This document shows positions 26,997-36,646 of a DNA stretch of 64,000 nt, one piece after another. The notes under the pieces were generated by a model. That model was not told where the DNA came from and searched no databases. It was given only the letters and a program-made list of their open reading frames with translations. The stretch is from an uncultured Christensenella sp. (GTDB lineage Bacteria > Bacillota > Clostridia > Christensenellales > UBA3700): NCBI GenBank assembly GCA_910584635.1, contig CAJUBA010000001.1:343727-407726 (forward strand). The letters run 5' to 3'. How positions within the stretch are numbered: the first letter of the stretch is position 1; each line of letters opens with the position of its first letter. The translations under genes were made by a program, and so were the position numbers.

Positions 26997-27087
26997 ATTT
27001 TCCTCCTGTCATTATATCAAGTGTACCAACGAAGGAATTTATTGTCAACCCCAGTTTTTTGTAGATACCGACATATATAAATAAAAA

Positions 27088-27120
27088 CGGGCGGATAAAC
27101 GCTTTCCGCTTATCCGCCCG
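27088..27120 (-). terminator. Terminator after the large lipoprotein gene
   Basis: An 11-bp stem (CGGGCGGATAA / TTATCCGCCCG) followed on the minus strand by TTTTTATTTATA. Confidence 0.88.
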
Positions 27121-27138
27121 ACATACTGTTTTACAAGT

Positions 27139-30100
27139 TTATCTTATCTTTCCGTAAATAAGTCTGACATAGTTTCCGCCTGTTGTCGACGAGCCTTTAT
27201 AGTTCAATACGATAACAACTTTATTACCTCTTTTGCTTCTGTCGCCGCAGATATCTTCTTCTACTATATCCAAATCTTTTAATTCTCCGTCGACAATAGC
27301 GATACCGCCGACTTCAGGAATCTGCGAAGGACTCATCTCAACAACGTAATCCTTTGTATAATTCTTTCTGGTAAATACCGGATAACGGAATCCTTCTTTT
27401 TCTGTCATAGTCATAGCCTTATCCTCTCCCGGATAAAGAATTCCTATGATACTTCCCAACTGACTTTCCTGTCTGATAAGCGTAAAGTAGTCTTCGCTTT
27501 GCGCCCAAGCGTCGGATGAATAAGCCGCCGCCTTTTCGATTGTTCCGTCGTTTCCTCCGGCAAACGCGCCGTTATTTCCTCCGCGAGTCGTACCGCCCAA
27601 AGCATAAGCGCTTTCGATTCGTCCCTTGTTGAGTCCCACAAAACCGCCGACGTATTTATTAGCCGTCGCTCTGTTGGTAGCATAAGCGTCTTGAATGACG
27701 CCGTCGGTATCGTTCAATGCGACAAATCCGCCCGCATAGGAATTGTTTCCGTTTGCGACAACGTTCTTTCTGCCCGATACGTCCGAACGTTTATACTCTC
27801 CGCTAAACGATTTGTTTATCGAACCGCTGTTTATAGCGACCAAGCCGCCCGCATACAGAGAATCTAATTCTGTCGCCGTAACGCTTACCGAACCTATTGC
27901 CTCGCAGTTGCTTATTATCGCGCTTTGTCCGATATTCTCCGCTACAAGTCCCGCTCCAGCGATATAAGGTAATTCGCTAGATATATACTCGCCTACAACG
28001 GCGGTAATATTTCCGTAAAAACCTGTATCGATTACTGTAGCGATAACGCTCTCTCCGCCGACTTTATTGTAAATTGCTACGCCGGCAACAGTTCTGCCGC
28101 TCAAATCTGCGTATACTTGCGAAGAACTGATTCCTCCGAAGTTGTTGATAGCGATTCCCGCCACGTAAGCGCTGTCCGCTTTGATCGAATCGCTCTGAAC
28201 GAAGATTCTATCAAGTCGTCCGTAGTTGTTTATCGTTATAGGAGCGACGTAAATATTTCTTACGCCTTCTTCAACGTCTTCTTTTTCATAACCGACAAAT
28301 CCGATGCCCATATAGAAAGCGTTTCTTATTTCCGCATCTTTGGATATGCTTAAAAACAGCGAATACTTAATATCTACTTTATTTTCGCCTACACTTTCGT
28401 TAACCTTAACTACTCCGTCTTCAGTAAGTTGTTTATTACCTACGACCATATTGGATAACGTCTTTGAATTACCGTCTATTTTGTCTTTGAGAGTTTCAAT
28501 TTGCGCGATTTCATAGCCTTTGAAATTTATATTCGCATTTATTATATATTCGTTTGCCGCGCTAACCCCGTTCTTTTGATCAATATAATTCTTTAATACA
28601 ATATAAGCGTATTCTCCGGCATCGTTGATTACATACTTTCCTTCATTATTTTTTGCGGGAATTTTATAACTGAGATACTGACCCGCGGTAACCGCTTCCG
28701 CTCCCGCAACATAATTGTTGGACGTATGACCGGTGGAAACGGAAACGTTGTAAAGTATTCCGTAATAAGAAGAGTCGCTTATTTTATATTCTGTAACGGT
28801 CTTTTCCTCGCCTGTTTCTTCATCTTCTTCGACAACTTCTTTCATAAAAATATCGTCGAGATTTATCGCAAAAGCGTACTTAACCGCATTATGCTCACTG
28901 TCAAAGATTACCGATTTTTCTACGTTTTCGTCCGAAGAATCCTCTTCGAAATAACACAGTCTATTGCCGTCGGCGCCAAAAAGATCTTCATCTTCGCCGG
29001 TAGACTGATCGACTGTTTCTCCGCCGTCAACGGATACGTTTCTGTTGTAAACGAATTTTCCTTCGTCGTAAACTATATCAACGCCTTCGCTCTTATCGTA
29101 AGAAGCATAACGCAATTCGTTGCCTAACGTGTCAAATACATTGTAATCGACGTTGTTGTAACGGACTTTCAAATCGCCTTCCATATTGTACAATACAATC
29201 TTACCGTCTTCTTTAACAACCGAACTTTTGTCGGAAGACTTATATTTATAGAAATCGTATGCCTTACCGGTAACGTAAACTACTTTGCAAGAAACTGTCA
29301 ATGAAGTTTCGGAATTTTCAAGTTTGCTTGAACCGTCCGGCATCAAACCTTTCAAAGACAAATAGAACTGGTTTGCAACCGTATCGGCGCTTATGCTCCA
29401 AGTAAGTCTTGCTTTTCCGTCGTTGTCGTAAACAAGCGTAATATCGTCGGCAATAACGCCTTGCAATTTAGTTACCTTGTAAGTTTCGTCTTCTTTGCTA
29501 AAAGCGCTGTCGTAATAGACCTCGTTGTCGCCGTTTGCTTTAATGGTAAAATAGTAATCTCCGATTTTATCGTAGTTGAAATTACTTCTTTGATAACTAG
29601 TTCCCGTAGTAGTTACTTCCTTTTCTTCGATAACGCCGGAAGCATCCTTATAAGTCATTTTCAACGTATAAGACTTTGCGTTGGTAACAGATCCCCACTG
29701 CAATCTGGAAGAATTCAAATTGCTGAATTCGGGAACGCTCAAGGTCATAGAATTGTAATAATAAGCGATTCCCATCAAAGAATTTGCGTATTTTTCGCTG
29801 TCTTCCGCGGGCATTGCAACTACGACGATTCTGTACTTGTCATAATTTCCGTAAATATCTTCCTCGTCGTCGTCAGTCTTATCCGCAAAACTGTAAGAAG
29901 TGGATTCCGTAACCAACTTATCCAATTCATTATCTTTTCCGTTGAAAACGGTAACCGAATACGAAGCGGCGTTCTCCACGCTTTGCCAACTTGCTATCTT
30001 GCTTTCTTTATCTACAGTAATTACAGGCGTATCCAAAGCGTTGCCCTTATGATAAATAATAGCCTCGCTCCAATCGCCATCTCCGTAAACGGTTCCGTCG

Positions 30101-30387
30101 CCGTACGCCTTAACTCTTATTGAAAAATTACCGTAACCCGTAACAATTTTGCTAAGGTCGTAAGTCGTAGAAGAAGTTTCTGCCTTTTGTTCATCATTTA
30201 CGGAAATATAATAACGTTCCGCATGTTCTACCTCATCCCAACTCAAAGCGCTTCCGCTTAGCGCAAGATTCTGCGGCGTCTTTACTTTTTTCAATCCGTT
30301 GGCGTCTCTGTCCGCGCAAGCCGTAGCCATACATGCAAGACACGCAACCAATAATAAAATCGCGATAACGTTGATTTTCTTTCTCAT
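27139..30387 (-). CDS. Large surface lipoprotein with Fn3-like repeats and GLUG-type repeats
   Basis: The 1082-residue protein has a signal peptide with LVAC as the best lipobox (C16; C19 or C24 are alternatives). Three or four fibronectin-like units with LSWDEVEHAERYYISV-type strands span about 38-450. The C-terminal third (about 700-960) has GLUG-like turns such as YVGGFVGLNKGRIESAYALGG, which build beta-solenoids in adhesins. It is probably lipid-anchored and exposed. No enzyme motif was found. The 284-bp gap upstream is AT-rich and holds no recognisable gene. Confidence 0.8.
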   Translation of the reverse strand: MRKKINVIAILLLVACLACMATACADRDANGLKKVKTPQNLALSGSALSWDEVEHAERYYISVNDEQKAETSSTTYDLSKIVTGYGNFSIRVKAYGDGTVYGDGDWSEAIIYHKGNALDTPVITVDKESKIASWQSVENAASYSVTVFNGKDNELDKLVTESTSYSFADKTDDDEEDIYGNYDKYRIVVVAMPAEDSEKYANSLMGIAYYYNSMTLSVPEFSNLNSSRLQWGSVTNAKSYTLKMTYKDASGVIEEKEVTTTGTSYQRSNFNYDKIGDYYFTIKANGDNEVYYDSAFSKEDETYKVTKLQGVIADDITLVYDNDGKARLTWSISADTVANQFYLSLKGLMPDGSSKLENSETSLTVSCKVVYVTGKAYDFYKYKSSDKSSVVKEDGKIVLYNMEGDLKVRYNNVDYNVFDTLGNELRYASYDKSEGVDIVYDEGKFVYNRNVSVDGGETVDQSTGEDEDLFGADGNRLCYFEEDSSDENVEKSVIFDSEHNAVKYAFAINLDDIFMKEVVEEDEETGEEKTVTEYKISDSSYYGILYNVSVSTGHTSNNYVAGAEAVTAGQYLSYKIPAKNNEGKYVINDAGEYAYIVLKNYIDQKNGVSAANEYIINANINFKGYEIAQIETLKDKIDGNSKTLSNMVVGNKQLTEDGVVKVNESVGENKVDIKYSLFLSISKDAEIRNAFYMGIGFVGYEKEDVEEGVRNIYVAPITINNYGRLDRIFVQSDSIKADSAYVAGIAINNFGGISSSQVYADLSGRTVAGVAIYNKVGGESVIATVIDTGFYGNITAVVGEYISSELPYIAGAGLVAENIGQSAIISNCEAIGSVSVTATELDSLYAGGLVAINSGSINKSFSGEYKRSDVSGRKNVVANGNNSYAGGFVALNDTDGVIQDAYATNRATANKYVGGFVGLNKGRIESAYALGGTTRGGNNGAFAGGNDGTIEKAAAYSSDAWAQSEDYFTLIRQESQLGSIIGILYPGEDKAMTMTEKEGFRYPVFTRKNYTKDYVVEMSPSQIPEVGGIAIVDGELKDLDIVEEDICGDRSKRGNKVVIVLNYKGSSTTGGNYVRLIYGKIR

Positions 30388-30683
30388 AACTACTCCTTTG
30401 TAATCGCTTTATACTGCTTTATTATAGCAAACCGACCGAATAATATCAAGCCATTTGTTATATTTATATTATATAAATATTATGAAACATTTTATCGTTA
30501 TTATCATTGAAAAATATATTAACGCTACAATATATCTGTTTTAAAATGCAGATATATGAAAAAGAATATTAAAAGTATGTATTTTCTACTTTATAAAAAA
30601 AATTAAAATTTTCGGTATATTTTTTTATTTTTTTATTGTAATTCAATAAAAATTATGTTATAGTTAATACAGTGAGGTGGGTT

Positions 30684-30899
30684 ATGGACTTTTGCAAAAA
30701 CCTTAAAAGATTAAGAAAAAACAAACATATTTCACAATCGGAAATGGCGGAAATGCTAGGAGTTTCACAAAGGACGATTTCACATTACGAAAACGGCACT
30801 TGCGAACCCAATATTAACTGTTTGGGAAAAATTGCCGATATCCTCGAAACCTCTATTGACTATTTGGTCGGACACAGCGTTCCTGTTAAAGAACGATAA
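30684..30899 (+). CDS. Small XRE-family transcriptional regulator
   Basis: The 71-residue protein is a single HTH_3 domain: LKRLRKNKHISQSEMAEMLGVSQ, RTISHYENG and a C-terminal helix with SIDYLVG. I start at the ATG at 30684 because GAGGTG lies just before it; a GTG at 30672 overlaps that site. Target genes unknown. A terminator follows 7 nt after the stop. Confidence 0.88.
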   Translation: MDFCKNLKRLRKNKHISQSEMAEMLGVSQRTISHYENGTCEPNINCLGKIADILETSIDYLVGHSVPVKER

Positions 30900-30906
30900 C
30901 TTACTG

Positions 30907-30928
30907 AAAAACGCGCAAGCGTTTTTTT
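30907..30928 (+). terminator. Terminator after the XRE gene
   Basis: AAAAACGC / GCGTTTTT stem closed by a GCAA tetraloop, followed by T residues. Confidence 0.85.
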
Positions 30929-30942
30929 CTTTTGTAAAAACT

Positions 30943-30970
30943 ATCCGGAAAAGACTTCTCTTCTCCGGAT
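30943..30970 (-). terminator. Terminator after rubrerythrin
   Basis: ATCCGGA (30943-30949) pairs with TCCGGAT (30964-30970), with further AAGA/TCTT pairing inside; TTTTT follows on the minus strand. Confidence 0.65.
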
Positions 30971-30996
30971 TTAATTTGATATTTTATTTAATTTAA

Positions 30997-31533
30997 TCAA
31001 TAATTATCCGCATGGATTTCAAAATAACTTTGTGGGTGGTCGCATACAGGACATACTTGCGGAGCGTTCGTTCCGACTGTTATATGACCGCAGTTTCTAC
31101 ACTCCCAAACTTTTACTTCGCTCTTTTGGAATACCGAAGCGGTTTCTACGTTTTTAAGAAGCGCCCTGTATCTCTCTTCGTGCTGTTTTTCTATTTCTCC
31201 GACCGCGCGGAATTTCTTAGCCAAATCCGCAAAACCTTCAGCCTCTGCGGTTTTAGCAAAATCTTCGTACATATCCGTCCATTCGAAATTTTCTCCGTTT
31301 GCCGCCTGAGCAAGGTTTTCAGCGGTATTTCCAATACCTTTTAACTCTTTGAGCCACATTTTAGCATGCTCTTTTTCGTTGTCTGCCGTCTTTGAAAATA
31401 TAGAAGAGATTTGTTCGAATCCTTCTTTTTTAGCAACGGACGCAAAATAGGTATATTTATTTCTTGCCTGAGATTCGCCTGCGAATGCCGCTTCCAGATT
31501 TTTTTGCGTTTGAGTACCATCGTATTTGCTCAT
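30997..31533 (-). CDS. rbr: Rubrerythrin
   Basis: The 178-residue protein has the diiron four-helix domain with GESQARNKY, ExxH in NEKEHAK and EIEKQHEER, then a rubredoxin-like domain with CRNCGH and [11 protein letters not shown]. It reduces hydrogen peroxide in anaerobes. Length is close to the family norm. A GGAGAT ribosome site precedes the ATG. Confidence 0.96.
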   Translation of the reverse strand: MSKYDGTQTQKNLEAAFAGESQARNKYTYFASVAKKEGFEQISSIFSKTADNEKEHAKMWLKELKGIGNTAENLAQAANGENFEWTDMYEDFAKTAEAEGFADLAKKFRAVGEIEKQHEERYRALLKNVETASVFQKSEVKVWECRNCGHITVGTNAPQVCPVCDHPQSYFEIHADNY

Positions 31534-31646
31534 ATATTTATCTCCTTTAGTTTACGACGATACCGCCGTATTTATTGTTAAACATATTATACGATTATAA
31601 TTTGCAAAAATCAATAAGTTTATCCCAAATCGTATAAATTGGTTTA

Positions 31647-31961
31647 TCAATTCATAAATTCCACTTTTCCGGTGTCTACAAAGTAGATTGCGCCTTTTAC
31701 TTCGGCAGTGTCCACAACGTTTCCCACAACGCGAATAACAAACAACTCCCCGATTCCGGCTGAAAAAATGCTTTCCGGCATTACTTTGGAATCAGAATAA
31801 GAAATTATTACCGCATACGGTTTTTGTCCTTTTATAAATGTACTTTTTCTCTTCTCGATTGAAATATCGCCCATACTACAATTTGAAGTAACAAATAACT
31901 CATTGCCTTTTTGCAACCTTTCAAAAGACATTTTGCATAAAACTTGATCTTTATTTTTCAT
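31647..31961 (-). pseudogene. Truncated, degenerate beta-carbonic anhydrase
   Basis: The 104-residue frame aligns to the N-terminal half of beta-class carbonic anhydrases: YSDSKVMPESIF and LFVIRVVGNVVD correspond to CSDSRVxPExxF and LFVxRxAGN. The first zinc ligand (Cys before SDS) is Tyr55 and the catalytic-dyad Arg is Lys59. The frame stops before the His-x-x-Cys zinc ligands, and no such motif is seen in the following 70 nt. It is probably a remnant without carbonic anhydrase activity. An AAAGGA site remains. Confidence 0.75.
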
Positions 31962-31995
31962 AATATTCCTTTACTAACAAACTCCTTAAAAATCG

Positions 31996-32255
31996 CTACA
32001 TAGAAATATTTCTTATAATGCCTTCCTCTATCATTATGAGTATTTGATAATTTGCCGGCTGTCTTATGCGTCCTTTATCTTCGCTATACGTATATGAAAC
32101 GACCTTTATATCCTCGTTTACCGATATGGTTTTTGAAGGAGCGCCAAATTCCGACACCATTTCCTCTATCTTAGCATAAACTCGGCGCTTTGTCCATAGG
32201 ATTTTTTTGCAAGCGCCTTGCTCCAATCAATTTCAAAATTATAGTATTCAATCTT
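31996..32255 (-). pseudogene. Frameshifted remnant of a small secreted-type protein
   Basis: The downstream frame (ending at 31996) reads IEEMVSEFGAPSKTISVNED and VVSYTYSED, a pattern seen in SmpA/OmlA-like and other small lipoprotein domains. Upstream, a different frame continues the protein-like sequence EYYNFEIDWSKALAKKS up to SAEFMLR, where a TAG intervenes near 32180. A one- or two-base shift there joins the parts. No start or signal peptide is left. Function unknown. Confidence 0.5.
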
Positions 32256-32320
32256 CTATTACATAAAAAACAAACATAGAACAATATTACCGATATAGAC
32301 CCAATTTGGAATTTAATAAA

Positions 32321-32749
32321 TCAAAAAAAATTTTTACAACTTATATAAATATGACTGACAGCAAAAATAACAGCGCAAACAATTAGAGGAATATTAGCCA
32401 ATACGATGCCGTCAAATAGAAATATTATTGATGGAATTATTGAAAGTGTCAACGCTTTTAACTTACCGTTTTTATTCCAACAGACAATCCAAAATATTAA
32501 GTACGTCAAACATAACGCCCCATTGACAGACAAATAAACTGCAAGAGAATTAGCAAACCAAAAATTAAAATATGTATACGGAATATTGAAAATCATTAAA
32601 ACAAAACAGCCGTATCTTCCGATTTGCTCGGCAATTATAATCATTTTATTATGACTTTCAAGCGCCATATTGTCTTTTTGTTTAACAGCGTAAATGATAT
32701 TTGGTATCATTATGATTGCCATTATTATAAGTCCGTAATAATTAAACAA
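32321..32749 (-). CDS. Small multi-helix membrane protein of unknown function
   Basis: The 142-residue protein has four hydrophobic helices with the conserved-looking start NYYGLIIMAIIMIPNIIYA followed by KQKDN. I do not recognise a function. The only ordinary start is TTG at 32749, but a strong GAGGAG site lies 14 nt upstream of it and better fits an ATA three codons earlier, so the exact start is open. It lies within the accessory stretch that contains several broken genes. Confidence 0.6.
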   Translation of the reverse strand: MFNYYGLIIMAIIMIPNIIYAVKQKDNMALESHNKMIIIAEQIGRYGCFVLMIFNIPYTYFNFWFANSLAVYLSVNGALCLTYLIFWIVCWNKNGKLKALTLSIIPSIIFLFDGIVLANIPLIVCAVIFAVSHIYISCKNFF

Positions 32750-32875
32750 CTCATATATTTCAACTCCTCTTAGTTTTCAATTAACGATATTTATTAAAGT
32801 AAAACTATTTCTCGAATATAAATATGTTTTATATTTTCTGCAATAGAACGGTAATAACCTAATATGATTTTGAAC

Positions 32876-33290
32876 TTAAATTTTTAAGTCAACTTTTACG
32901 TTCACAACTCTTATACCTGCGCTATCCACTGCCTTTTTTGTACCGCAATAAACTATATTACCAAATTCTTTATCATTTTCAATCTGAACTAATGAATTAT
33001 AATCCGCACAACTTTCTTCTAAATAATTGTAAAAATATTCACAGTCGCCATCGTTTTCTATCCAATAAAATAAATATAATCGCTTCCCTTTGTTGCACAA
33101 AGATAAGTACACTTTTTGCCGTCGAAATCAGTAGTTACAACTACTGTATATCCGCTGTTTTATAGATTTTTTTCATCTCATCGCTTTCTGGATAATACGT
33201 TCCATTTTCGTCTTCGCAAGCCGTCAATAGCAATGTAAAAATTGACAATACGCAAATGATTAAAACCTAAAAATATTTTTTCTTTCTATG
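32876..33290 (-). pseudogene. Broken lipoprotein gene
   Basis: Three frames together spell one lipoprotein. The first (about 33115-33270) encodes a signal peptide with lipobox LLLTAC followed by EDENGTYYPESDEMKKIYKTA; a second carries YTVVVTTDFDGKKCTYLCATKGSDYIYF; the third (to 32876) continues YWIENDGDCEYFYNYLEE to the stop. Two frameshifts, a TAG just before the signal peptide and an ATA where a start would be expected, after an AGAGG site, mark it as dead or badly sequenced. Confidence 0.7.
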
Positions 33291-33378
33291 CCTCTTAATA
33301 TTATCTAATGTAATTTTACCATTTATAATTTCGCTTCAAGAATATAATTAAAGCAACAAAATTTTGAGCAACTCCAAC

Positions 33379-33729
33379 TTATTGCTTGGGAAAACTTCTA
33401 AAAATAATCAAGTTTTTATCAGGATCTAAAAAACTCATATTTTTTGCGCCCCAAGGTCGCGTTGTCGGCGGTGAAACAATCTCGACGCCAAGCGCTTTTA
33501 ATCTCTCGAATTCTATATCCACGTCAGTTACCGTAAAAGCCAGACAAATATTTTGATGGTTTGCTTTTCGCGCTGCTCCATCGTTATAGACAGTAAGCGT
33601 CGTTTCTTCCGAGAGAATAAATTGATGAACGTCGTCATTGCAATGATTATCAATGTTAAACAACGTCTTATAAAAATTCGACAAACGAATAACGTCATTT
33701 GTTAATAAACATACTTCTCCGATTTTCAT
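33379..33729 (-). CDS. VOC-family (glyoxalase-like) protein
   Basis: The 116-residue protein shows paired beta-alpha-beta-beta-beta units: VCLLTNDVIRLSNFYKTLFNI at the start and PPTTRPWGAKNMSFLDPDKNLIIF at the end, typical of vicinal-oxygen-chelate proteins. Members include glyoxalases and antibiotic-binding proteins; the specific role is unknown. A GGAGGC site precedes the ATG. Confidence 0.85.
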   Translation of the reverse strand: MKIGEVCLLTNDVIRLSNFYKTLFNIDNHCNDDVHQFILSEETTLTVYNDGAARKANHQNICLAFTVTDVDIEFERLKALGVEIVSPPTTRPWGAKNMSFLDPDKNLIIFRSFPKQ

Positions 33730-33774
33730 AAACTTGCCTCCTTTTTATACTAATATTCTACGAAAAATTGAAAT

Positions 33775-34248
33775 CTATTCGCTCAACTTTATTAACATTA
33801 AATATTCTTCTTCGTTTTCACTTATAATTTGAAAGCCTAACTTTTGATACATTTTTGCCGCGTAATTTTCCTTTTGAACGGACAAAGACGCTTGTTTGTA
33901 TCCGCGTTCTTTCAGGGCGGATAACATTTCTTTCATCAATAAAGTTCCTATACCTTTTCCGCGATACTCTTTATAGAGTGAAATAGCAAACGACGGCGTA
34001 CTGTCGTCAATGTGTCCGTAGTCATCCATAATTCTAACCCAAACCGCTCCGACGATTTTGCCGTCCATATCTGCGACAAAAGCAATATCGTGTTGGTTTT
34101 TTCCGAACTTCGAAATATAGACTTGCAACTCGGGGCGGTATATAATTGATTTCGGCGGCGGCTCAACCCCATTTGAAACAAAGACAGCCTCATATAGAAA
34201 ACTTTCCAACAACGGATATTCGGATTGTTGCATTTCTCGAATTTTCAT
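33775..34248 (-). CDS. GNAT family N-acetyltransferase
   Basis: The 157-residue protein has the acetyl-CoA loop YRGKGIGTLLM and the C-terminal ENYAAKMYQKLGFQ. The early VFVSNGVEPPPKSII segment resembles a subgroup of small-molecule GNATs. Substrate unknown. It is 45 nt upstream of the VOC gene on the same strand and may be co-transcribed. Confidence 0.85.
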   Translation of the reverse strand: MKIREMQQSEYPLLESFLYEAVFVSNGVEPPPKSIIYRPELQVYISKFGKNQHDIAFVADMDGKIVGAVWVRIMDDYGHIDDSTPSFAISLYKEYRGKGIGTLLMKEMLSALKERGYKQASLSVQKENYAAKMYQKLGFQIISENEEEYLMLIKLSE

Positions 34249-34316
34249 ATCTGCATTACCCCGCTAAATTGAAATTTATGCACATAAAATATGCCTTATG
34301 GACATTACTCATTGTA

Positions 34317-34838
34317 TTACTTTTTCGTTTTATTGACTTCTTCCTTCTTCGGCTTCTTGCCTTGAAAAAACATAAACCATATATTAAATACTAATGAACC
34401 AATGCACAAAACTGTCAAAACTATCGCACCCACCACAGAGAGTCCCATACTGGTTTTATCGCCTACTATGATGCTATTTCCTTCTCCATCAATATAGATA
34501 TTGACTTTTTTTCCTATATAACTTTCCGCTTCTTTTTGATACATATTTGATTTCACTATACCGTGGTATTCTATACCGTTTTCATCTATATATTGATACC
34601 AAACCACATAGGACTTTGTGTTATTGTAACTTCCTCCGCCAGCGTCATTCGTAACCCAAACAATCTCTGCTTCGGCAATTACTCCGCCGTCAATCGCACT
34701 TTGTCTTCCTTTTTCTTCCCAACAGCCATACCAAAGCCTTCCTGCACCGACGCACAATACCAATGTCAAAACAATAAAAGGTATATACACTAACAATATA
34801 TCCAATCTCTTTTTTGTTTCAACTTTCAATTTGCTCAC
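34317..34838 (-). CDS. DUF3592-like membrane protein
   Basis: The 173-residue protein has a helix at about 13-32, an extracytoplasmic beta-rich region with AEAEIVWVTNDAGGGSYN, VVWYQYIDENGIEYHG and IGKKVNIYID, and a second helix at about 130-155. This is the DUF3592 layout. Start uncertain: the GTG at 34838 overlaps AAGGTGA, which is well placed for the TTG at 34829. Confidence 0.65.
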   Translation of the reverse strand: MSKLKVETKKRLDILLVYIPFIVLTLVLCVGAGRLWYGCWEEKGRQSAIDGGVIAEAEIVWVTNDAGGGSYNNTKSYVVWYQYIDENGIEYHGIVKSNMYQKEAESYIGKKVNIYIDGEGNSIIVGDKTSMGLSVVGAIVLTVLCIGSLVFNIWFMFFQGKKPKKEEVNKTKK

Positions 34839-35005
34839 CTTATCAATACTTTGCCTTTTATTATTTTGTTGGCTTATCTTCGTATTAGAACGCTAAATTA
34901 CTGTTTATCGTTTCAATAAGCAGACATATTCTATCATAGGAAAACGATATTTGCAACCGTTTGATAGCGCATGCCATTCGGTTTCCTCTTGGGTTGGGAC
35001 ATAGA

Positions 35006-35036
35006 AAAAGCACAAGGAGGTTTGCCCTGTGCTTTT
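35006..35036. terminator. Terminator-like hairpin upstream of the DUF3592 gene
   Basis: AAAAGCACA pairs with TGTGCTTTT around a purine/pyrimidine inner loop; T runs flank it on both strands. Confidence 0.65.
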
Positions 35037-35127
35037 CGTTTAGTTGTATGCAATAAATCCCGCAACACCGTTCACAAAAATGTATTCTGTTTTTATATGT
35101 CCGCTCTTTATTGGCAAACCTAAAAAC

Positions 35128-35166
35128 GACGTATACGCACCCTGTAATAAGGTGTGTGTATACGTC
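35128..35166 (-). terminator. Terminator of the tRNA pair
   Basis: GACGTATAC and GTATACGTC arms with extra GTG/CAC pairing form a long hairpin directly after tRNA-Ala; GTTTTTAG follows on the minus strand. Confidence 0.65.
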
Positions 35167-35171
35167 TCGTG

Positions 35172-35247
35172 TGGTGGAGATAAGGGGATTCGAACCCCTG
35201 ACCTATACGTTGCGAACGTATCGCGCTACCAACTGTGCTATATCCCC
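35172..35247 (-). tRNA. tRNA-Ala (anticodon CGC)
   Basis: The 76-nt cloverleaf has acceptor GGGGATA/TATCTCC, whose third pair is G-U, the alanine identity element, anticodon loop TTCGCAA, T arm GGTTCGAATCC and an encoded CCA. Confidence 0.95.
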
Positions 35248-35320
35248 GTATTGATTTGTTTCGATATTGTAACCGATTTCAGCGATTATTGTTTTGCCGT
35301 AAACGGCGTCGCAGGCGGCA

Positions 35321-35395
35321 TGGTGGGCAATATAGGATTCGAACCTATGACTTTCTCCACGTCAAGAAGACACTCTCCCTCTGAGTTAATTGCCC
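35321..35395 (-). tRNA. tRNA-Val (anticodon GAC)
   Basis: Acceptor GGGCAAT/ATTGCCC is fully paired; D stem ACTC/GAGT; anticodon loop TTGACGT gives GAC; T arm ATAGG/CCTAT; CCA is encoded. It lies upstream of tRNA-Ala on the same strand. Confidence 0.95.
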
Positions 35396-35502
35396 GCAAA
35401 ATGTTGCTTCCGGTTTCATTTTTGCGACTGCATAAAATCATGTAGGCATTACCGAGTTACATAAATAATAATAAAACATTTTAATTACGTTGTCAATCGT
35501 TT

Positions 35503-36645
35503 TTAATTCTCTGTCATAACTTCTTTTACGGATATTTTATTGATTTTCACAGTATAGTAAATCAATAAAACAAGATAAGATATTATAAACAAAAATAGCG
35601 TGATAAAGAAAGCCTTGACGTCGAACGTATAATCAGGAATATACTCCACTTCTTTGAAAACCAAATTAAGCATTATTTTGAGAAGTCCGTATTGATAAAC
35701 CGTCCCTACAGCAAAGCCTATCGTCGCTATCGGAACATAACCGCCCAATACGCAAACCGCGCAAGCCCTGACCGAATAACCGAACGCTTTCATAACCGAT
35801 ATATTCTTTTTATTGGAATTTATCAGAGTCGTAATAGCCATGAAAGCCGTAACTATAGCAATTACTAATCCGATGACCAAGATAATATTTCCCATAGTCT
35901 TTGCCGCGAATTCTTTCATGGAAATTCCCATCTGTATCATAGCGGAAAAACAAAAAGCGGCAAACGCGACAAAAAACGCAAGCGACTTTTTGCCGTTTAC
36001 GGTATTGATTGCCATTTGCAACAAAAACGGTCTATCTTTCTCCGCTTTTGCGTTCTCTTTTACCTTAACTTTCGATTGTCCGCCCTTAACGAGTTTAAAA
36101 ACAGGACGCTTAAGCGCGAAATACGCGTATAAACATGAAAGCGCGATAAAAAGCAACGTCGGTACAACAACCAATGCAAAAAGCAATTCGATATGAAAAT
36201 TCGCCGTTATTTCCTCTACGCCTTCTATGGTCATATTCTTATATATAGTCTTCATTATTGCCCAAGCAAGTCCGAAACCGACCGCGCACCCCGCAAACAC
36301 CGACAATCCGAATACCCAAAACTTACTCGCAATCTTTCCGCGAGAATACCCCAACGCCTTAACGATTCCGAGTTGAGCGGAATGCGAATCTATATAAAGT
36401 TTTATATAAAATATGAGCATCAACACGCTTATTATTGACAAAACTCCGCCGGCTAGCGAAGACGTCAGTTTGGCAGTTGCAATTTGAGCGTTGTAAAGTT
36501 GTATTGTACCCTGATCTGTCAAAGAGTCTTTAAGCGGCAATAAGTCTATATAATAATTGAGCATAAACGTACAGACGAATACGGTGCAACAAGACACGAC
36601 GGAAATACCAATGAGTTTAAGTCCGTCCTTCAAACCTACTACCAT
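35503..36645 (-). CDS. FtsX-type ABC transporter permease, compact form
   Basis: The 380-residue protein has about eight helices in two FtsX units; each has the cytosolic coupling motif after the second helix, as in GIVKALGYSRGKI and SVMKAFGYSVRA. The first helix (about 12-32) is followed by only about 35 extracytoplasmic residues instead of a large MacB-like domain. It begins 1 nt after the ATPase gene. Probably an exporter of drugs, peptides or lipids under the TetR regulator encoded upstream. Confidence 0.86.
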   Translation of the reverse strand: MVVGLKDGLKLIGISVVSCCTVFVCTFMLNYYIDLLPLKDSLTDQGTIQLYNAQIATAKLTSSLAGGVLSIISVLMLIFYIKLYIDSHSAQLGIVKALGYSRGKIASKFWVFGLSVFAGCAVGFGLAWAIMKTIYKNMTIEGVEEITANFHIELLFALVVVPTLLFIALSCLYAYFALKRPVFKLVKGGQSKVKVKENAKAEKDRPFLLQMAINTVNGKKSLAFFVAFAAFCFSAMIQMGISMKEFAAKTMGNIILVIGLVIAIVTAFMAITTLINSNKKNISVMKAFGYSVRACAVCVLGGYVPIATIGFAVGTVYQYGLLKIMLNLVFKEVEYIPDYTFDVKAFFITLFLFIISYLVLLIYYTVKINKISVKEVMTEN

Positions 36646-36646
36646 A

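Noticed and set aside
35128..35166. Attachment site or repeat beside the tRNA genes
   Set aside because: The inverted repeat directly follows tRNA-Ala and has a T tail, so a terminator is enough; no integrase gene or second att copy is seen.
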